Notes: a model not told the origin generated them from the letters alone. A stretch of 64,000 bases of DNA from Bifidobacterium breve (GCA_945863115.1 CAMAYZ010000006.1:17350-81349), one strand, 5' to 3'. Positions 54,675 through 63,043 are shown, counted from the stretch's first letter. Made by a program: numbers and translations.

Positions 54675-55886
54675 TTAAACTCTCCCTGCGAATGGCATCA
54701 TTCCTGGAACACTATAGATATTTGAATATCTGAGACCCGATCTCGTCGATCTCGCTTCCCACATCATTCCACCACCTGCATACATACTCATATGATGAAT
54801 AGTGTTTTGAGTTCCTTTATAAGAATAGAAAATAAAATCTCCCGGCTGCATTTCAGCAATTGGTATCTGTTTGGTGTAGGTATAATACAAACTTGCATTG
54901 AGGCGGTCCCAATTTGGCCAGCCAAGTCCTACACTCTTGAATGCGGCGTAAACAAGACCTGAACAATCAAATGAGTTTGGCCCTTCAGCACCCCACACAT
55001 AAGGTTTCTTTGCTAACACTTGTCGCTTAGCAAATTCAACAGCTTTAAGCCGCTGCGCTTCGGTTGTGCGGATACTTTTTGCGCCAGTAGGCCCGCCAAT
55101 TGGCCAAACTTTGGATTGGTTCGGAGTCTTTCCTGCCTCAACCGATCGAGACTCTTCCAGAATTGCAAGTTGCCTTCTCTCTTCCAGTGTCAGCCTAACT
55201 TTTCTTGCCGAAGCCAATTCGCGTTGTAATTTGTCCTGAACCGCTTGAAGCTTTGCAACCTCGGCTTGTTGGGCGTTTCTAACATCATCCGCTTCTTTCT
55301 TAATTGCTCGGACTTTTTCTACAACAACCTGCTGCTTTTCTCGTGCGGTTTCCGCGACAATCCTGGCCTTCTGCGCGATAGCTTCCGCTTCCTTATATCT
55401 GAACAAGACAGTTTTGTTGCGTGCTCCTAGATTATTCAGTGCGGATAATCGGTCAATAATCTCCTGTGGGCCATCTGCATTTAAAACCGACTCAAAGTTA
55501 CTCATTCCACCGCCCGAGATATAAGCATTTCTCGCCAAACTACCAATCTCATCATGGGTATCAGAAACTCCTACGAGAGCCGCTGTATGAGCCGCTGTTG
55601 CGGTATTTAGTTCTTCTGTTGCAGCACTTAGTTCCTTCTGAGCTGCCACATATTTTGATTGCGCAGCACTTGCAAGGATTGCCAACTTCTTAAGGTTTCC
55701 CCTAGCGCTGTTGAGTTTTTTAGCAGCAATTTCGGCAACTCTCTTCTTTTCTAATTCAACCTTCTTAGCACTTTCAATCTGCGCCAGAGTTGGTTTATGG
55801 TTTTTTGCAACAGCAACTCCATTCAAAAATGAATAGGTGGCAAAGAGAACTGAGATCAGAACAAATGAGATATATTTTTTAGTCAT
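54675..55886 (-). CDS. NlpC/P60 peptidoglycan hydrolase with N-terminal coiled coil
   Basis: 403 residues: signal peptide/anchor (about 1-28), a long Ala/Lys/Glu-rich coiled coil (about 35-250), and a C-terminal NlpC/P60 domain with catalytic Cys in NSFDCSGLVYAAF, His in TIHHMSMYAGGGMM, and the GAEGPNSFDCSG context. This is the RipA/CwlO-type layout; such enzymes cut D-Glu-mDAP bonds during cell separation and are usually kept inactive by the coiled coil or FtsEX. Overlaps the upstream paralogue by four bases. Confidence 0.92.
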   Translation of the reverse strand: MTKKYISFVLISVLFATYSFLNGVAVAKNHKPTLAQIESAKKVELEKKRVAEIAAKKLNSARGNLKKLAILASAAQSKYVAAQKELSAATEELNTATAAHTAALVGVSDTHDEIGSLARNAYISGGGMSNFESVLNADGPQEIIDRLSALNNLGARNKTVLFRYKEAEAIAQKARIVAETAREKQQVVVEKVRAIKKEADDVRNAQQAEVAKLQAVQDKLQRELASARKVRLTLEERRQLAILEESRSVEAGKTPNQSKVWPIGGPTGAKSIRTTEAQRLKAVEFAKRQVLAKKPYVWGAEGPNSFDCSGLVYAAFKSVGLGWPNWDRLNASLYYTYTKQIPIAEMQPGDFIFYSYKGTQNTIHHMSMYAGGGMMWEARSTRSGLRYSNIYSVPGMMPFAGRV

Positions 55887-56881
55887 ATTCTGCGTGCCCC
55901 CACGAATGGCTTGGAACCAAACATTCTCGTTACCGGAATAACCTCAACTCTTTTACCTGGACGTGGGGCTTGCACCATTTTTCCACCGCCCATATACATG
56001 GAGACATGACTGTTCGGAATGCCATAAAACAATAAGTCTCCCGGCTTAAGCCGTTCATATGAGACAGGTTTCCCATATCTAATTTGCGCTCCAGAAAAGT
56101 GCGGTAAAGATACTCCGGCAGTTTGAAATGCGCGCATGGTTAAGCCAGAGCAATCCCACCTGGTGGGACCCGCCGCCCCCCAAACATAAATATCACCGAT
56201 TTGTTTTAACGCAAATCGCAACGCTATTGAACCCCGCGAATTATCTCCCTTAAACGCACTCGCATACTTTTTTGAGGCATCAAATATTTTCTTTTCACGT
56301 AAAGATTCTGCCCGTAGCAACCTCTCGCGGTCTTTCTTGCTCAAAGCTTTCAATTTCTTATTTGCTGTGGCTAGAGCCAATTTTGCGGCAGCTACTTCTC
56401 TATTGAGAATTACTTTTTCAGCTGTCAGTTTTGCTGTGCGATCCTCCAAAAGTGTTACAGAGGCTGCAACGCGCTGCTTTAATACTGCAAATTCACGTGA
56501 CTGTCTTGCATATCTCGCCTCTATAATTTTGAGAGACGATGCATCAGATAAATACTGCGTGGGATTTGTGCTAAATAACAGCTCCAGGCCTTGGCCGAGG
56601 CCCAAATTTTTATAGTTATTGATTGCAATCATACCCAAGACCTTGTTTACTTCAATGAGTTGTTTTCTGGCAACTAATCCCTTTTCCCTTAAATTTCTAG
56701 TCTCGTTTTCTAAACGCTTGATTCTCAACGTTGCTTCATTTGCCGCCTCGAACTTTTCTGCTGCCACCGTTCTCAACTGGTCTATTTCGCGTTGCAAAGA
56801 GGCAAGCGTCGGGGCCGCCCAAAGTGATGTTGGTTGGCAAATAAAAAGTAGTGCTATGAAAGCGGCAATTAGCTTTTTCAA
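55883..56881 (-). CDS. NlpC/P60 peptidoglycan hydrolase, second paralogue
   Basis: 332 residues with the same layout: signal peptide (KKLIAAFIALLFICQPTSLWA), coiled coil (about 25-200) and NlpC/P60 domain with Cys in RWDCSGLTMRAF and His in SHVSMYMGGGKMV. TTG 56881 is chosen: AAGGAG lies eight bases upstream and gives a normal signal peptide; a longer frame to 56914 spoils it. First gene of a three-gene operon of exported proteins. Confidence 0.9.
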   Translation of the reverse strand: MKKLIAAFIALLFICQPTSLWAAPTLASLQREIDQLRTVAAEKFEAANEATLRIKRLENETRNLREKGLVARKQLIEVNKVLGMIAINNYKNLGLGQGLELLFSTNPTQYLSDASSLKIIEARYARQSREFAVLKQRVAASVTLLEDRTAKLTAEKVILNREVAAAKLALATANKKLKALSKKDRERLLRAESLREKKIFDASKKYASAFKGDNSRGSIALRFALKQIGDIYVWGAAGPTRWDCSGLTMRAFQTAGVSLPHFSGAQIRYGKPVSYERLKPGDLLFYGIPNSHVSMYMGGGKMVQAPRPGKRVEVIPVTRMFGSKPFVGARRI

Positions 56882-56963
56882 AAGAAGTTCTCCTTGAGTC
56901 CCTTTCTTGATCAAATAAACAAAATCAAGCGAGCCAGATTTGCATATTTAATAACGGAGCTGA

Positions 56964-56989
56964 GCCTGAAAGTGTTTTCACCTTCAGGC
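56964..56989. terminator. Inverted repeat downstream of the Rieske gene
   Basis: GCCTGAAAGTG, loop TTTT, CACCTTCAGGC with one mismatch; no T-run on the minus side, so a weak or bidirectional terminator at best. Confidence 0.35.
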
Positions 56990-57027
56990 CCAAATTAGTT
57001 ATTTCAGTTAACTAAGAAAACTCTCAA

Positions 57028-57453
57028 TTAACCGATTGTTGCCACACCTCTTGAGACCTTTATAGGAACTCGAGTTAGGCGTTTTGTGGCTGGTCCTAAA
57101 ACCAAATCACCGTCAGCCTCGAATTCAGAACCGTGAGCATCGCACTTCCAACCGTTTCCCTCTCGTGACACTGTCACCTGTTGGTGCGGGCAACTTAAGG
57201 AGAAGGCTACGTATGAAGTATTTCCAGTTCTTGTAATTGCAACTGGCTTTCCTTTTACCTCGCCAATCCCCACAGTTCCACCAACACTTGCAAGTTCAGG
57301 GATGCTCTTAAGCTTTACTGAAACACGACCGTTGCTTAACTTTCGTATTCCGTTGCTTGCTGATGCAGGAAGAGTTCCTAGACCAGTTAAAGCAAGCAGG
57401 GCGCAAGCCCCCGAGATCAAGGTCCGGCGATTGATTTCACGATTCTGATTCAT
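57028..57453 (-). CDS. Exported Rieske [2Fe-2S] protein
   Basis: 141 residues. A twin-arginine-like signal (INRRTLISGACALLALTGLG) precedes a small Rieske fold with cluster ligands in SLSCPHQQ (CxH) and KCDAHGSEF (CxxH). ATG 57453 follows AAAGGA by eight bases. It is not next to cytochrome bc genes, so it is a stand-alone electron-transfer protein outside the membrane, as often seen beside exported oxidoreductases. Follows the unknown secreted gene at 57482. Confidence 0.9.
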   Translation of the reverse strand: MNQNREINRRTLISGACALLALTGLGTLPASASNGIRKLSNGRVSVKLKSIPELASVGGTVGIGEVKGKPVAITRTGNTSYVAFSLSCPHQQVTVSREGNGWKCDAHGSEFEADGDLVLGPATKRLTRVPIKVSRGVATIG

Positions 57454-57481
57454 ATGTTTTCCTTTCAAAGTCCGAAACTAA

Positions 57482-58102
57482 TTATCTCTTAGACTTTAGT
57501 TTTGAATACAAAGTTACATCTGCAGTTGCAAAGGCCAGACCTTCAGGAATCGAACCTTCAGGCAGTTCCAGCAGAGATGATAGCGCTGCGCCAATTCCTG
57601 GGGCCAGTGAAAGTGCAGCACCCTTATACGCAGTTGTTTTTAGTGACGCTTTACGGTCCTTAGTTACGGCAGGCTTCAATGTCGAAGCATTTGTAATCTG
57701 TAGAACAGTTGTAGCTTCACCGGTTCCTTGAGGAATTACTGCGCTTATTGTTCCTTTACCCAAATCGATTATTGGATTCTTTAGTTGAACTTGCTTGTTG
57801 TTAGCAGAATTGAAAAATACGATATTGCTACCAACATGCTTAACGCCATTCTTTGCTCCAGTGATCGGAATATGAAAGACAACTTGACCATCAGCAGAAC
57901 TTACGGATTCCCCCGCGACTGCTGAAGTTGCCCCACCTTGAACGTAGAGCAAAATTCCTTGCCCTTCTAGGGTGGCGGAAATTCCTGCCAAAGTTTTCAT
58001 GTGAGTCATGCTCTGCCCTGGCTTTGCTGCATCGGCAAAGGCAAAGTTCGAACTTGCGACAAGACTTATTACCGTTGCAATACCTACAAGTGTTTTACGC
58101 AT
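57482..58102 (-). CDS. Secreted protein of unknown function
   Basis: 206 residues with signal peptide (KTLVGIATVISLVASSNFAFA). The remainder is beta-rich with GQVVFHIPITGA and LKNPIIDLGKGTISAVI; the G...F...L.NP.ID pattern weakly recalls HtaA-type surface domains, but I would not assign it. Only one free Met/His-rich patch (SMTHMKTLAG) is seen after the signal peptide. It is between a Rieske protein and a DUF305 protein on the same strand, ten bases from DUF305, so it shares their task. Confidence 0.8.
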   Translation of the reverse strand: MRKTLVGIATVISLVASSNFAFADAAKPGQSMTHMKTLAGISATLEGQGILLYVQGGATSAVAGESVSSADGQVVFHIPITGAKNGVKHVGSNIVFFNSANNKQVQLKNPIIDLGKGTISAVIPQGTGEATTVLQITNASTLKPAVTKDRKASLKTTAYKGAALSLAPGIGAALSSLLELPEGSIPEGLAFATADVTLYSKLKSKR

Positions 58103-58111
58103 TTTTTCTCC

Positions 58112-58654
58112 TTATTTTATTTTAGTGAGTAGTTGCTTCATGGATGTAATTTCTTTGCTTTGTGCAGATTTAATCGCCTTGGCAAGTGCCGCGGCCTCCG
58201 CATTACTGGAGTCAGAAATGAGACCGAGCATTTCAATCGCACCTTTATGATGTTTAATCATCAATTGAAGGAATGTGCGGTCGAACGCGGCTCCAGTTAG
58301 GCGCTTGAGCGAACCAAGTTCCTTTGTGGTTAACATTCCTGACATTTTCATGTCATGGTCCATAGTCATTGAAGAATCTGTTGCTTTCAGCCAATAAGTT
58401 AACTGGGATACCTCAGCACTTTGCAGGCTATTTATCTGCCTAGAAAGCTTGAGTATGCCTTGGTTGCGACTCTTCTTGAGGGCGGTCTCTGACATTGTGA
58501 TCGCTTGCTCATGATGCGGAATCATCATTTGGGCAAACATGATTTCTTCCATGCCCAAATTTTGTAATGACTTTGCGTGCGATGAAGCAAAAGCACCGTT
58601 CGGTGTCAAAATGACGACAAAAGATAACAGTGCAACAAAGATTTTTTTAAACAT
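58112..58654 (-). CDS. Exported DUF305 protein
   Basis: 180 residues: signal peptide, then two DUF305 halves, each with a metal-site-like motif: FAQMMIPHHEQAITMSE and FLQLMIKHHKGAIEML. A Met-rich stretch (SMTMDHDMKMSGM) lies between. DUF305 proteins are ferritin-like helical proteins often near copper genes; the Met/His content fits copper or another metal. Ten bases upstream of the unknown secreted gene. Confidence 0.9.
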   Translation of the reverse strand: MFKKIFVALLSFVVILTPNGAFASSHAKSLQNLGMEEIMFAQMMIPHHEQAITMSETALKKSRNQGILKLSRQINSLQSAEVSQLTYWLKATDSSMTMDHDMKMSGMLTTKELGSLKRLTGAAFDRTFLQLMIKHHKGAIEMLGLISDSSNAEAAALAKAIKSAQSKEITSMKQLLTKIK

Positions 58655-58698
58655 TTAAATTCCTTTATCTCGAAGTTAATTTATGGACGAGATAAGGA

Positions 58699-59124
58699 TT
58701 AGATTCGAATTATCCCCAACTTGAGATGAGTTACGTTGAGATAGCCGAGATTTTTTGAAAGAAGCTGTGGCATTAGCAATTTAGGCTGCAAAATTTGCTT
58801 TACAGCGAAAACTGACTTCTTAACTCGCAAGAAGCGGAATGAGAGCAGAACAATAAATCCGACTACAAAACACATTTCATAATCAATAGCATTACTTGTT
58901 GAAACATTTAATCCTTGATTGCTAGAAACTGCCGTGCTGGTTACATATTTTGAATGATCATGAGGTATTCCACCGTGACTATGTGGAGCCACCGACTGAT
59001 TGGTTGTTGGAGCTGATGATTCAATGTGACAGTCAGGTGCTGCTGCTGTTCCTGCGCTGAAGAGCAGTAAGAGCACGGCAAGGGGAAGGACCACCAAGCG
59101 CGCCTTCAATACCCTAAGCAACAT
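58699..59124 (-). CDS. Small His-rich membrane protein
   Basis: 141 residues: an N-terminal membrane helix or signal peptide (VLPLAVLLLLFSAGTAAA), a His cluster HSHGGIPHDHSK, a second helix (MCFVVGFIVLLSFRFLRV) and a basic tail. The His cluster should face outward and bind metal. The layout resembles small actinobacterial DUF6153-type proteins. It heads a run with DUF305, the unknown secreted protein and the Rieske protein. Confidence 0.7.
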   Translation of the reverse strand: MLLRVLKARLVVLPLAVLLLLFSAGTAAAPDCHIESSAPTTNQSVAPHSHGGIPHDHSKYVTSTAVSSNQGLNVSTSNAIDYEMCFVVGFIVLLSFRFLRVKKSVFAVKQILQPKLLMPQLLSKNLGYLNVTHLKLGIIRI

Positions 59125-59228
59125 TCTGGAAGTTTAAAGGTCCAGCCCGGTGAATTCAATTTGAAACACGTTGGTGTCTCATTAAAAGTAGGTTAATTCC
59201 TCACGAGCAAATACTGAAGGTGCTTGAG

Positions 59229-59441
59229 TTATAGGCCGTTCTTGCTTCTGAAATGGGCAACAAGTGCATTTGCGTGGCCATGTCCCATTTCAAACTTTTC
59301 TTTTAGATGAGCGACTTGTTCCATGTGGGCAAGCTTTGAAACCTTCTTAAGCTCTTTCATCCAATGTTCAATTGGCTTGCCGTATTTCTTTTCAATTGAA
59401 GGAAAGTAGGAAGCCGGTCCTGTTACTTTTTTCACCGCCAT
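59229..59441 (-). CDS. DUF4287 small protein
   Basis: 70 residues, one complete DUF4287: SYFPSIEKKYGKPIEHWMKEL and HLKEKFEMGHGHANALVAHF. It resembles the N-terminal half of the protein at 24667. ATG 59441 follows TATGAT by six bases, and that -10 box directly borders a degenerate rnpB-end repeat at 59454, so this is the first gene after the outermost repeat. Confidence 0.85.
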   Translation of the reverse strand: MAVKKVTGPASYFPSIEKKYGKPIEHWMKELKKVSKLAHMEQVAHLKEKFEMGHGHANALVAHFRSKNGL

Positions 59442-59447
59442 TGAGCA

Positions 59448-59453
59448 ATCATA
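59448..59453 (-). promoter_or_regulatory. -10 element of leaderless DUF4287 gene
   Basis: TATGAT on the minus strand, touching the T-rich end of repeat F and six bases before ATG 59441. Confidence 0.45.
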
Positions 59454-59479
59454 AAAGAAGAGTTACCCAATATGTAAGA
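59454..59479 (-). repeat. rnpB 3'-end repeat, copy F (degenerate)
   Basis: 19 of 26 positions match the rnpB terminus at 63775-63800; the first ten (AAAGAAGAGT) are exact. Confidence 0.5.
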
Positions 59480-59491
59480 TATCGACCCTGA

Positions 59492-59497
59492 TAAAGT
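59492..59497 (+). promoter_or_regulatory. -10 element of leaderless SRPBCC gene
   Basis: TAAAGT, six bases before ATG 59504. Confidence 0.45.
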
Positions 59498-59503
59498 TCG
59501 GGC

Positions 59504-59971
59504 ATGGCACAGCAATTCCTTTATTCGGTAGAGCGCGAATATCCCGTTTCTATAGAGCGACTTTGGAAGGCATGGACTGATGCCTCTGAACTTGAATCTT
59601 GGTATCACCCAACAGATTTAAGCTCCACAAAAGGCGCCACAGTTTCAGATCTAAGTATCGGCGGCTTGTGGAGTTGTGGGGTTGAAGTTCCGGAACATGG
59701 TTTTACAGCTTATTTTTTTGGTCAATACACGAAAATTGTGCCAAGCGAATTAATTGAGCACACTTTGCACTATACGACTTCTGCAGAGGAGTTTGCAAAG
59801 ACAGATCTTTCTACAGAATCACATTTAATTCGGATTGAATTTGAAAATCGCGGATCTAGTTCTTGGTCAAAGTTCTCTCAATTTGGAGAACTGCCTGATG
59901 GACAAGCAGAAATGGCTCAGGCAGGAATGGAAAGTTACTTTGATTGCCTTGGAATTTTTCTAAGCAAATAA
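59504..59971 (+). CDS. SRPBCC/AHSA1-like protein
   Basis: 155 residues: SVEREYPVSIERLWKAWTDASELESWYHP is the typical AHSA1/SRPBCC start, followed by beta strands and a C-terminal helix (AEMAQAGMESYFDCLGIFL). These bind hydrophobic ligands or act in stress responses. It is the only plus-strand gene in the rnpB-end array and is convergent with the YciI gene (14 bases apart). Confidence 0.85.
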   Translation: MAQQFLYSVEREYPVSIERLWKAWTDASELESWYHPTDLSSTKGATVSDLSIGGLWSCGVEVPEHGFTAYFFGQYTKIVPSELIEHTLHYTTSAEEFAKTDLSTESHLIRIEFENRGSSSWSKFSQFGELPDGQAEMAQAGMESYFDCLGIFLSK

Positions 59972-59985
59972 CTGGGCATCGGCGT

Positions 59986-60309
59986 TTAATGCATTGGCCG
60001 AAGTTCAACTTTTCTATTGCATGCCTTTGATGCTGCATTTGCCAAACTTTCTGCAACTTCAGGGCTAGCAGCCTCAATCACCCAGAATCCACTGAAGTTC
60101 TCTTTTGTATCGAATAGCGGTTTGCCAGTGCTGATGTTCGCGTCGTTACGGTTATCTATCACTTTCGCAGTGTTAGGCGGCTGCAAACCCCAGGCAAAGA
60201 TCCACTGATCATTCGCGCGCAACGCATTATTGAACTTGTCTATTTCAATCATCTCAGCAGTAGTAGCCGGGTTCTCGGCATGATCAATTACCGAAATTAG
60301 ATATTTCAT
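59986..60309 (-). CDS. YCII-related (YciI/DGPF) protein
   Basis: 107 residues: MKYLISVIDHAE, FNNALRANDQWIFAWGLQPP, FSGFWVIEAASPEVAESLA and a terminal VELRPM are standard YCII features (alpha/beta barrel dimer; some act as dehydrochlorinases, most unknown). ATG 60309 stands seven bases after TATAAT, which abuts repeat E, so the module carries its own promoter. Confidence 0.9.
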   Translation of the reverse strand: MKYLISVIDHAENPATTAEMIEIDKFNNALRANDQWIFAWGLQPPNTAKVIDNRNDANISTGKPLFDTKENFSGFWVIEAASPEVAESLANAASKACNRKVELRPMH

Positions 60310-60316
60310 GGCACTG

Positions 60317-60322
60317 ATTATA
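60317..60322 (-). promoter_or_regulatory. -10 element (TATAAT) of YciI gene at the repeat E border
   Basis: Consensus TATAAT on the minus strand, directly joined to repeat E and seven bases before ATG 60309. Confidence 0.55.
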
Positions 60323-60348
60323 AAAGAAGAATCGCTCTATAAGCCGGA
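60323..60348 (-). repeat. rnpB 3'-end repeat, copy E
   Basis: 24 of 26 bases identical to the rnpB terminus (63775-63800); ends TATAAGCCGGA as the original does. Confidence 0.88.
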
Positions 60349-60353
60349 AAGAT

Positions 60354-60803
60354 TTAGTTTGTCTTTTTACTCCAAAGCGAACCTAGGAATAAAACCAAAA
60401 GCAGATAAAAAGCTACACCGTTTAATGCTTCACCGGGTGGTGTTCCTGTGGTCGTTAAACTCATCTGCTGCCCGGCAACAAAACGTAAGACTGGGTCAAG
60501 GGCAAGAGTTAGCAAAATCAATGGGGTTAATCCTGGATAACGGAAAAACAATAGAAGCAGGAGGACGGCAAGATTAAGTTGTATCGCGCCCCATTGATGA
60601 AAAATCGCAATGATGTTATTTCCGCCTTCGACAGATGTATCAATGCCGGCAATGCTCTGAGCACCGCCATCAGATGCAAATAGGTGAATGCAACTGCGAG
60701 CAACCATCACAAACATATAGAGCACGGCAATTAAACGAATTATGCGAAATCCTTCAAACTTTGAAAGATTATTGGGAAATACTTTCTTGAAATCAAGCCT
60801 CAT
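60354..60803 (-). CDS. Small four-helix membrane protein, unknown
   Basis: 149 residues with about four hydrophobic helices (about 22-42, 70-95, 100-118, 125-142) separated by short polar loops; basic N terminus. No recognised family. Its stop is five bases from repeat E. It follows the LmeA-like gene by eight bases and the two look co-transcribed. Confidence 0.72.
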   Translation of the reverse strand: MRLDFKKVFPNNLSKFEGFRIIRLIAVLYMFVMVARSCIHLFASDGGAQSIAGIDTSVEGGNNIIAIFHQWGAIQLNLAVLLLLLFFRYPGLTPLILLTLALDPVLRFVAGQQMSLTTTGTPPGEALNGVAFYLLLVLFLGSLWSKKTN

Positions 60804-60811
60804 ATATCCAA

Positions 60812-61480
60812 CTATAAACCAGATCCAAGATTGCCCAGTTGAATGTTGTTTCCAGACATTCTGACAGAAAGTCCTTTACTGCTGAGTGAAACGGATTTAA
60901 CTTTAAGCCCCTTAGGTGGCGTCAGACTTCTTTGGCTCTTGCTTTTAATTTGATCCTGTAGATCGGACGGCAATGATGAAGCAGGGATTTGATTGCCAAA
61001 GATTGAAACACTCTGAAGTTCAAAATAAAGCTGGCTATTTGAGTAGCGTGGAATTAGGAGCGCTGTACCCATTCCACCTGCTCCTGCAGACACCTGCAGA
61101 GTGTTTCCCACAATTTGTGCATCATTGAATTCGGATGCCTTTGTAATTGTCGATGCAGGAATAGTTGCCGTTACTTCCAAAGAGCCAACCAGAGTCGGTT
61201 TTGCTTTACTGATACTTGATGCAGATATGTCTAGCGAAGTCTTTGTGCCGCTCTCTTTAAGAGCAAAACTCTTGATGTTTATGTCTGCAGATTTAATTGA
61301 ATCAGAAGTCAGATTGCTGGGTACATCTGCCAATGGAACAGATGCACTAATTCCTGAAGCATTCGGCATCTCTCGCTGAACCTTTGAAGTGATCTGCGAT
61401 GAAATGTATTGTTGAACTCCTATTGCTCCGCCCAAAAGAAAAAATATTGTTGCCGAAATTGCAATGGTTTTAGTTTTCAT
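60812..61480 (-). CDS. LmeA-like (DUF2993) exported lipid-binding protein
   Basis: 222 residues: N-terminal membrane anchor (AISATIFFLLGGAIGVQQYI), then a beta-rich domain with the DUF2993 order: short helix ending in VQREMPNASGISASV, SADINIKSFAL, a middle LEVTATIPASTI and a final KGLKVKSVSLSSKGLSVRMSGNNI. LmeA in mycobacteria supports lipomannan extension in the periplasm; here a general lipid-binding role is inferred. Confidence 0.75.
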   Translation of the reverse strand: MKTKTIAISATIFFLLGGAIGVQQYISSQITSKVQREMPNASGISASVPLADVPSNLTSDSIKSADINIKSFALKESGTKTSLDISASSISKAKPTLVGSLEVTATIPASTITKASEFNDAQIVGNTLQVSAGAGGMGTALLIPRYSNSQLYFELQSVSIFGNQIPASSLPSDLQDQIKSKSQRSLTPPKGLKVKSVSLSSKGLSVRMSGNNIQLGNLGSGL

Positions 61481-61574
61481 TCGAGGAACTTATCGGATCA
61501 AATTCTTCAAATCGGTAACCACTGGTGTGAATTCCCTGTGAAATTAGAAAAGAAGTGTCACCTTGTGAGTCGAA

Positions 61575-62609
61575 TCAGCCTTTGATAAATCCATTCTTAA
61601 TCAAGTAATCCGCAGATTCTTTTAAGGTGACTTCAACAGGTATAAAACTAATGCTCAATAAGCGCTGTGCCTTAGCCCCACTTACATTCATTGGCTTGCC
61701 CAATTGAGGCAAAATCGGTTTTATTGAACCATCGAATAGTGAAAGCAAGCGAATAATGAATGTTGGCGCCTGAGATGATTTCACCTTACTCTCTGGATAA
61801 ATTCTCTTTAACAACTTAGCTATCTCGACAAATGACCTGGTCTCTGAGGAAGCAATTATGCGTTCACCTTTTGTATTCTCATTCTTGATTGCGTCAACAT
61901 GCATCTTGGCGACATCTCGTACATCTACGATTGCGAATTTTAGATCCGGTAACATGGGATCACTTCCGTTTAGGACTCTTTCTACAAGTGAAATTGAAGA
62001 GCCAAAGTTCTTATCTAATGGCGCACCAAGGACCAACACTGGATTAATAGTTGTTAACGAAATTTCAGGGGCATCCTCTTTGATGAAATTCCATGCAGCT
62101 TGTTCAGCCAAAGTCTTGGACTTTGTATAAGCAACGCGCCCAACTGGATGTTCAACATCAGTCCACATAGTCTCGTCATAGGCCAAAGCGCCAGAAGGTA
62201 ATTCAATGCCATAAATCGCTGCGACTGATGAAGTCAGAATTACTCGCTTAACTCCAGCATTTTTTGCAGCGCCTAGCGCTCTCAATGTGCCTTCGACTGC
62301 AGGGCGAATTAGATCATTCTCATCTTTTGGCGAAGTGAGTGGAAAAGGCGATGCAGTGTGCATCAGCACATCAATACCTTTAAGTGCTGCTTCCCAACCT
62401 GATTCTTTTTCCAAATCTAGTTCAACAAAAATCAGCCGTGAATCTAGGTTTGATTTATCTAAAAGATGTGGCGCGACTGCATCGCGAACTTCTGATGACT
62501 TTGAAAGTTTGCGGACTGAAGCGCGAACTTTGTATCCCTGATTGAGAAGTTGCAGTGTGATGTGCTTGCCGATGTATCCGCTTGCACCTGTAAGTAGCAC
62601 TGTTGTCAT
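61575..62609 (-). CDS. NAD-dependent epimerase / dihydroflavonol-reductase-like extended SDR
   Basis: 344 residues: VLLTGASGYIGKHITLQLL dinucleotide loop, VRASVRKLSK (NADP-type basic residues), VLMHTASPFP, ILTSSVAAIYG, the catalytic pair in YTKSKTLAEQAAW and INPVLVLGAPL. Resembles yeast-type methylglyoxal/aldehyde reductases (GRE2) and DFRs, reducing carbonyls with NADPH. ATG 62609 chosen by family fit; ATG 62621 is in frame. TATCCT lies next to repeat D just upstream. Confidence 0.88.
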   Translation of the reverse strand: MTTVLLTGASGYIGKHITLQLLNQGYKVRASVRKLSKSSEVRDAVAPHLLDKSNLDSRLIFVELDLEKESGWEAALKGIDVLMHTASPFPLTSPKDENDLIRPAVEGTLRALGAAKNAGVKRVILTSSVAAIYGIELPSGALAYDETMWTDVEHPVGRVAYTKSKTLAEQAAWNFIKEDAPEISLTTINPVLVLGAPLDKNFGSSISLVERVLNGSDPMLPDLKFAIVDVRDVAKMHVDAIKNENTKGERIIASSETRSFVEIAKLLKRIYPESKVKSSQAPTFIIRLLSLFDGSIKPILPQLGKPMNVSGAKAQRLLSISFIPVEVTLKESADYLIKNGFIKG

Positions 62610-62637
62610 GGCGGAAATCATTCCATAACTCAGGATA

Positions 62638-62663
62638 AAAGGAGAGTCGCCCTATAAGCCGGA
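62638..62663 (-). repeat. rnpB 3'-end repeat, copy D
   Basis: 25 of 26 bases identical to the rnpB terminus (one A-to-G change). Confidence 0.9.
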
Positions 62664-62673
62664 AGAAAGACTC

Positions 62674-62979
62674 TTATGCTTCAAAGCCATAATCTCGGAG
62701 CACTTCACAGACTTGAACTGAGTACTCCTCGTAGAAGGAATCTCGGCCCAATTGTTGGGCCATCTTGTGCTCATCTAAGTTCTTCCACTGCGAAATTGCC
62801 TCTAAAGTAGTGAAATACGAAAAAGTTACCCCGTCACGACTTATTGCGTCTCGAAAACCGAAATGATGTTCGTAGCCATCTATCGTCTTTACTAAGGCCT
62901 CCATTTTTTCAGACCACTCAGAATACAAATGCCCATCGTCTAATTTGCGAGTAGAGCGGAAGATAACTACGAAGGACAT
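62674..62979 (-). CDS. Antibiotic biosynthesis monooxygenase (ABM)-like small protein
   Basis: 101 residues with a ferredoxin-like ABM layout: SFVVIFRSTRK, YSEWSEKMEALVKTIDGYEHHFGFRD, VTFSYFTTLEAISQWKNLDEHKMAQQLG and a closing VQVCEVLRDYG. ABM proteins are small cofactor-free oxygenases or heme/aromatic-handling proteins. The open frame continues to 63144 but ATG 62979 fits the family; the longer part crosses repeat C and a hairpin. Its stop is 11 bases from repeat D. Confidence 0.83.
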   Translation of the reverse strand: MSFVVIFRSTRKLDDGHLYSEWSEKMEALVKTIDGYEHHFGFRDAISRDGVTFSYFTTLEAISQWKNLDEHKMAQQLGRDSFYEEYSVQVCEVLRDYGFEA

Positions 62980-63028
62980 GATCGTATTCTGCCAAAGAGT
63001 TTGAAATTTAGTATATACCAGACAAGAA

Positions 63029-63043
63029 AAAGAAGAGTCGCCC
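63029..63043 (-). repeat. rnpB 3'-end repeat, copy C (partial)
   Basis: The first 15 bases (AAAGAAGAGTCGCCC) match exactly; the following 11 match at 5 positions. Confidence 0.65.

Noticed and set aside
59125..59228. A further rnpB-end repeat near 59190
   Set aside because: The TAAAAGTAGGTTAATTCC segment shares only a few bases with the repeat, no more than expected by chance.
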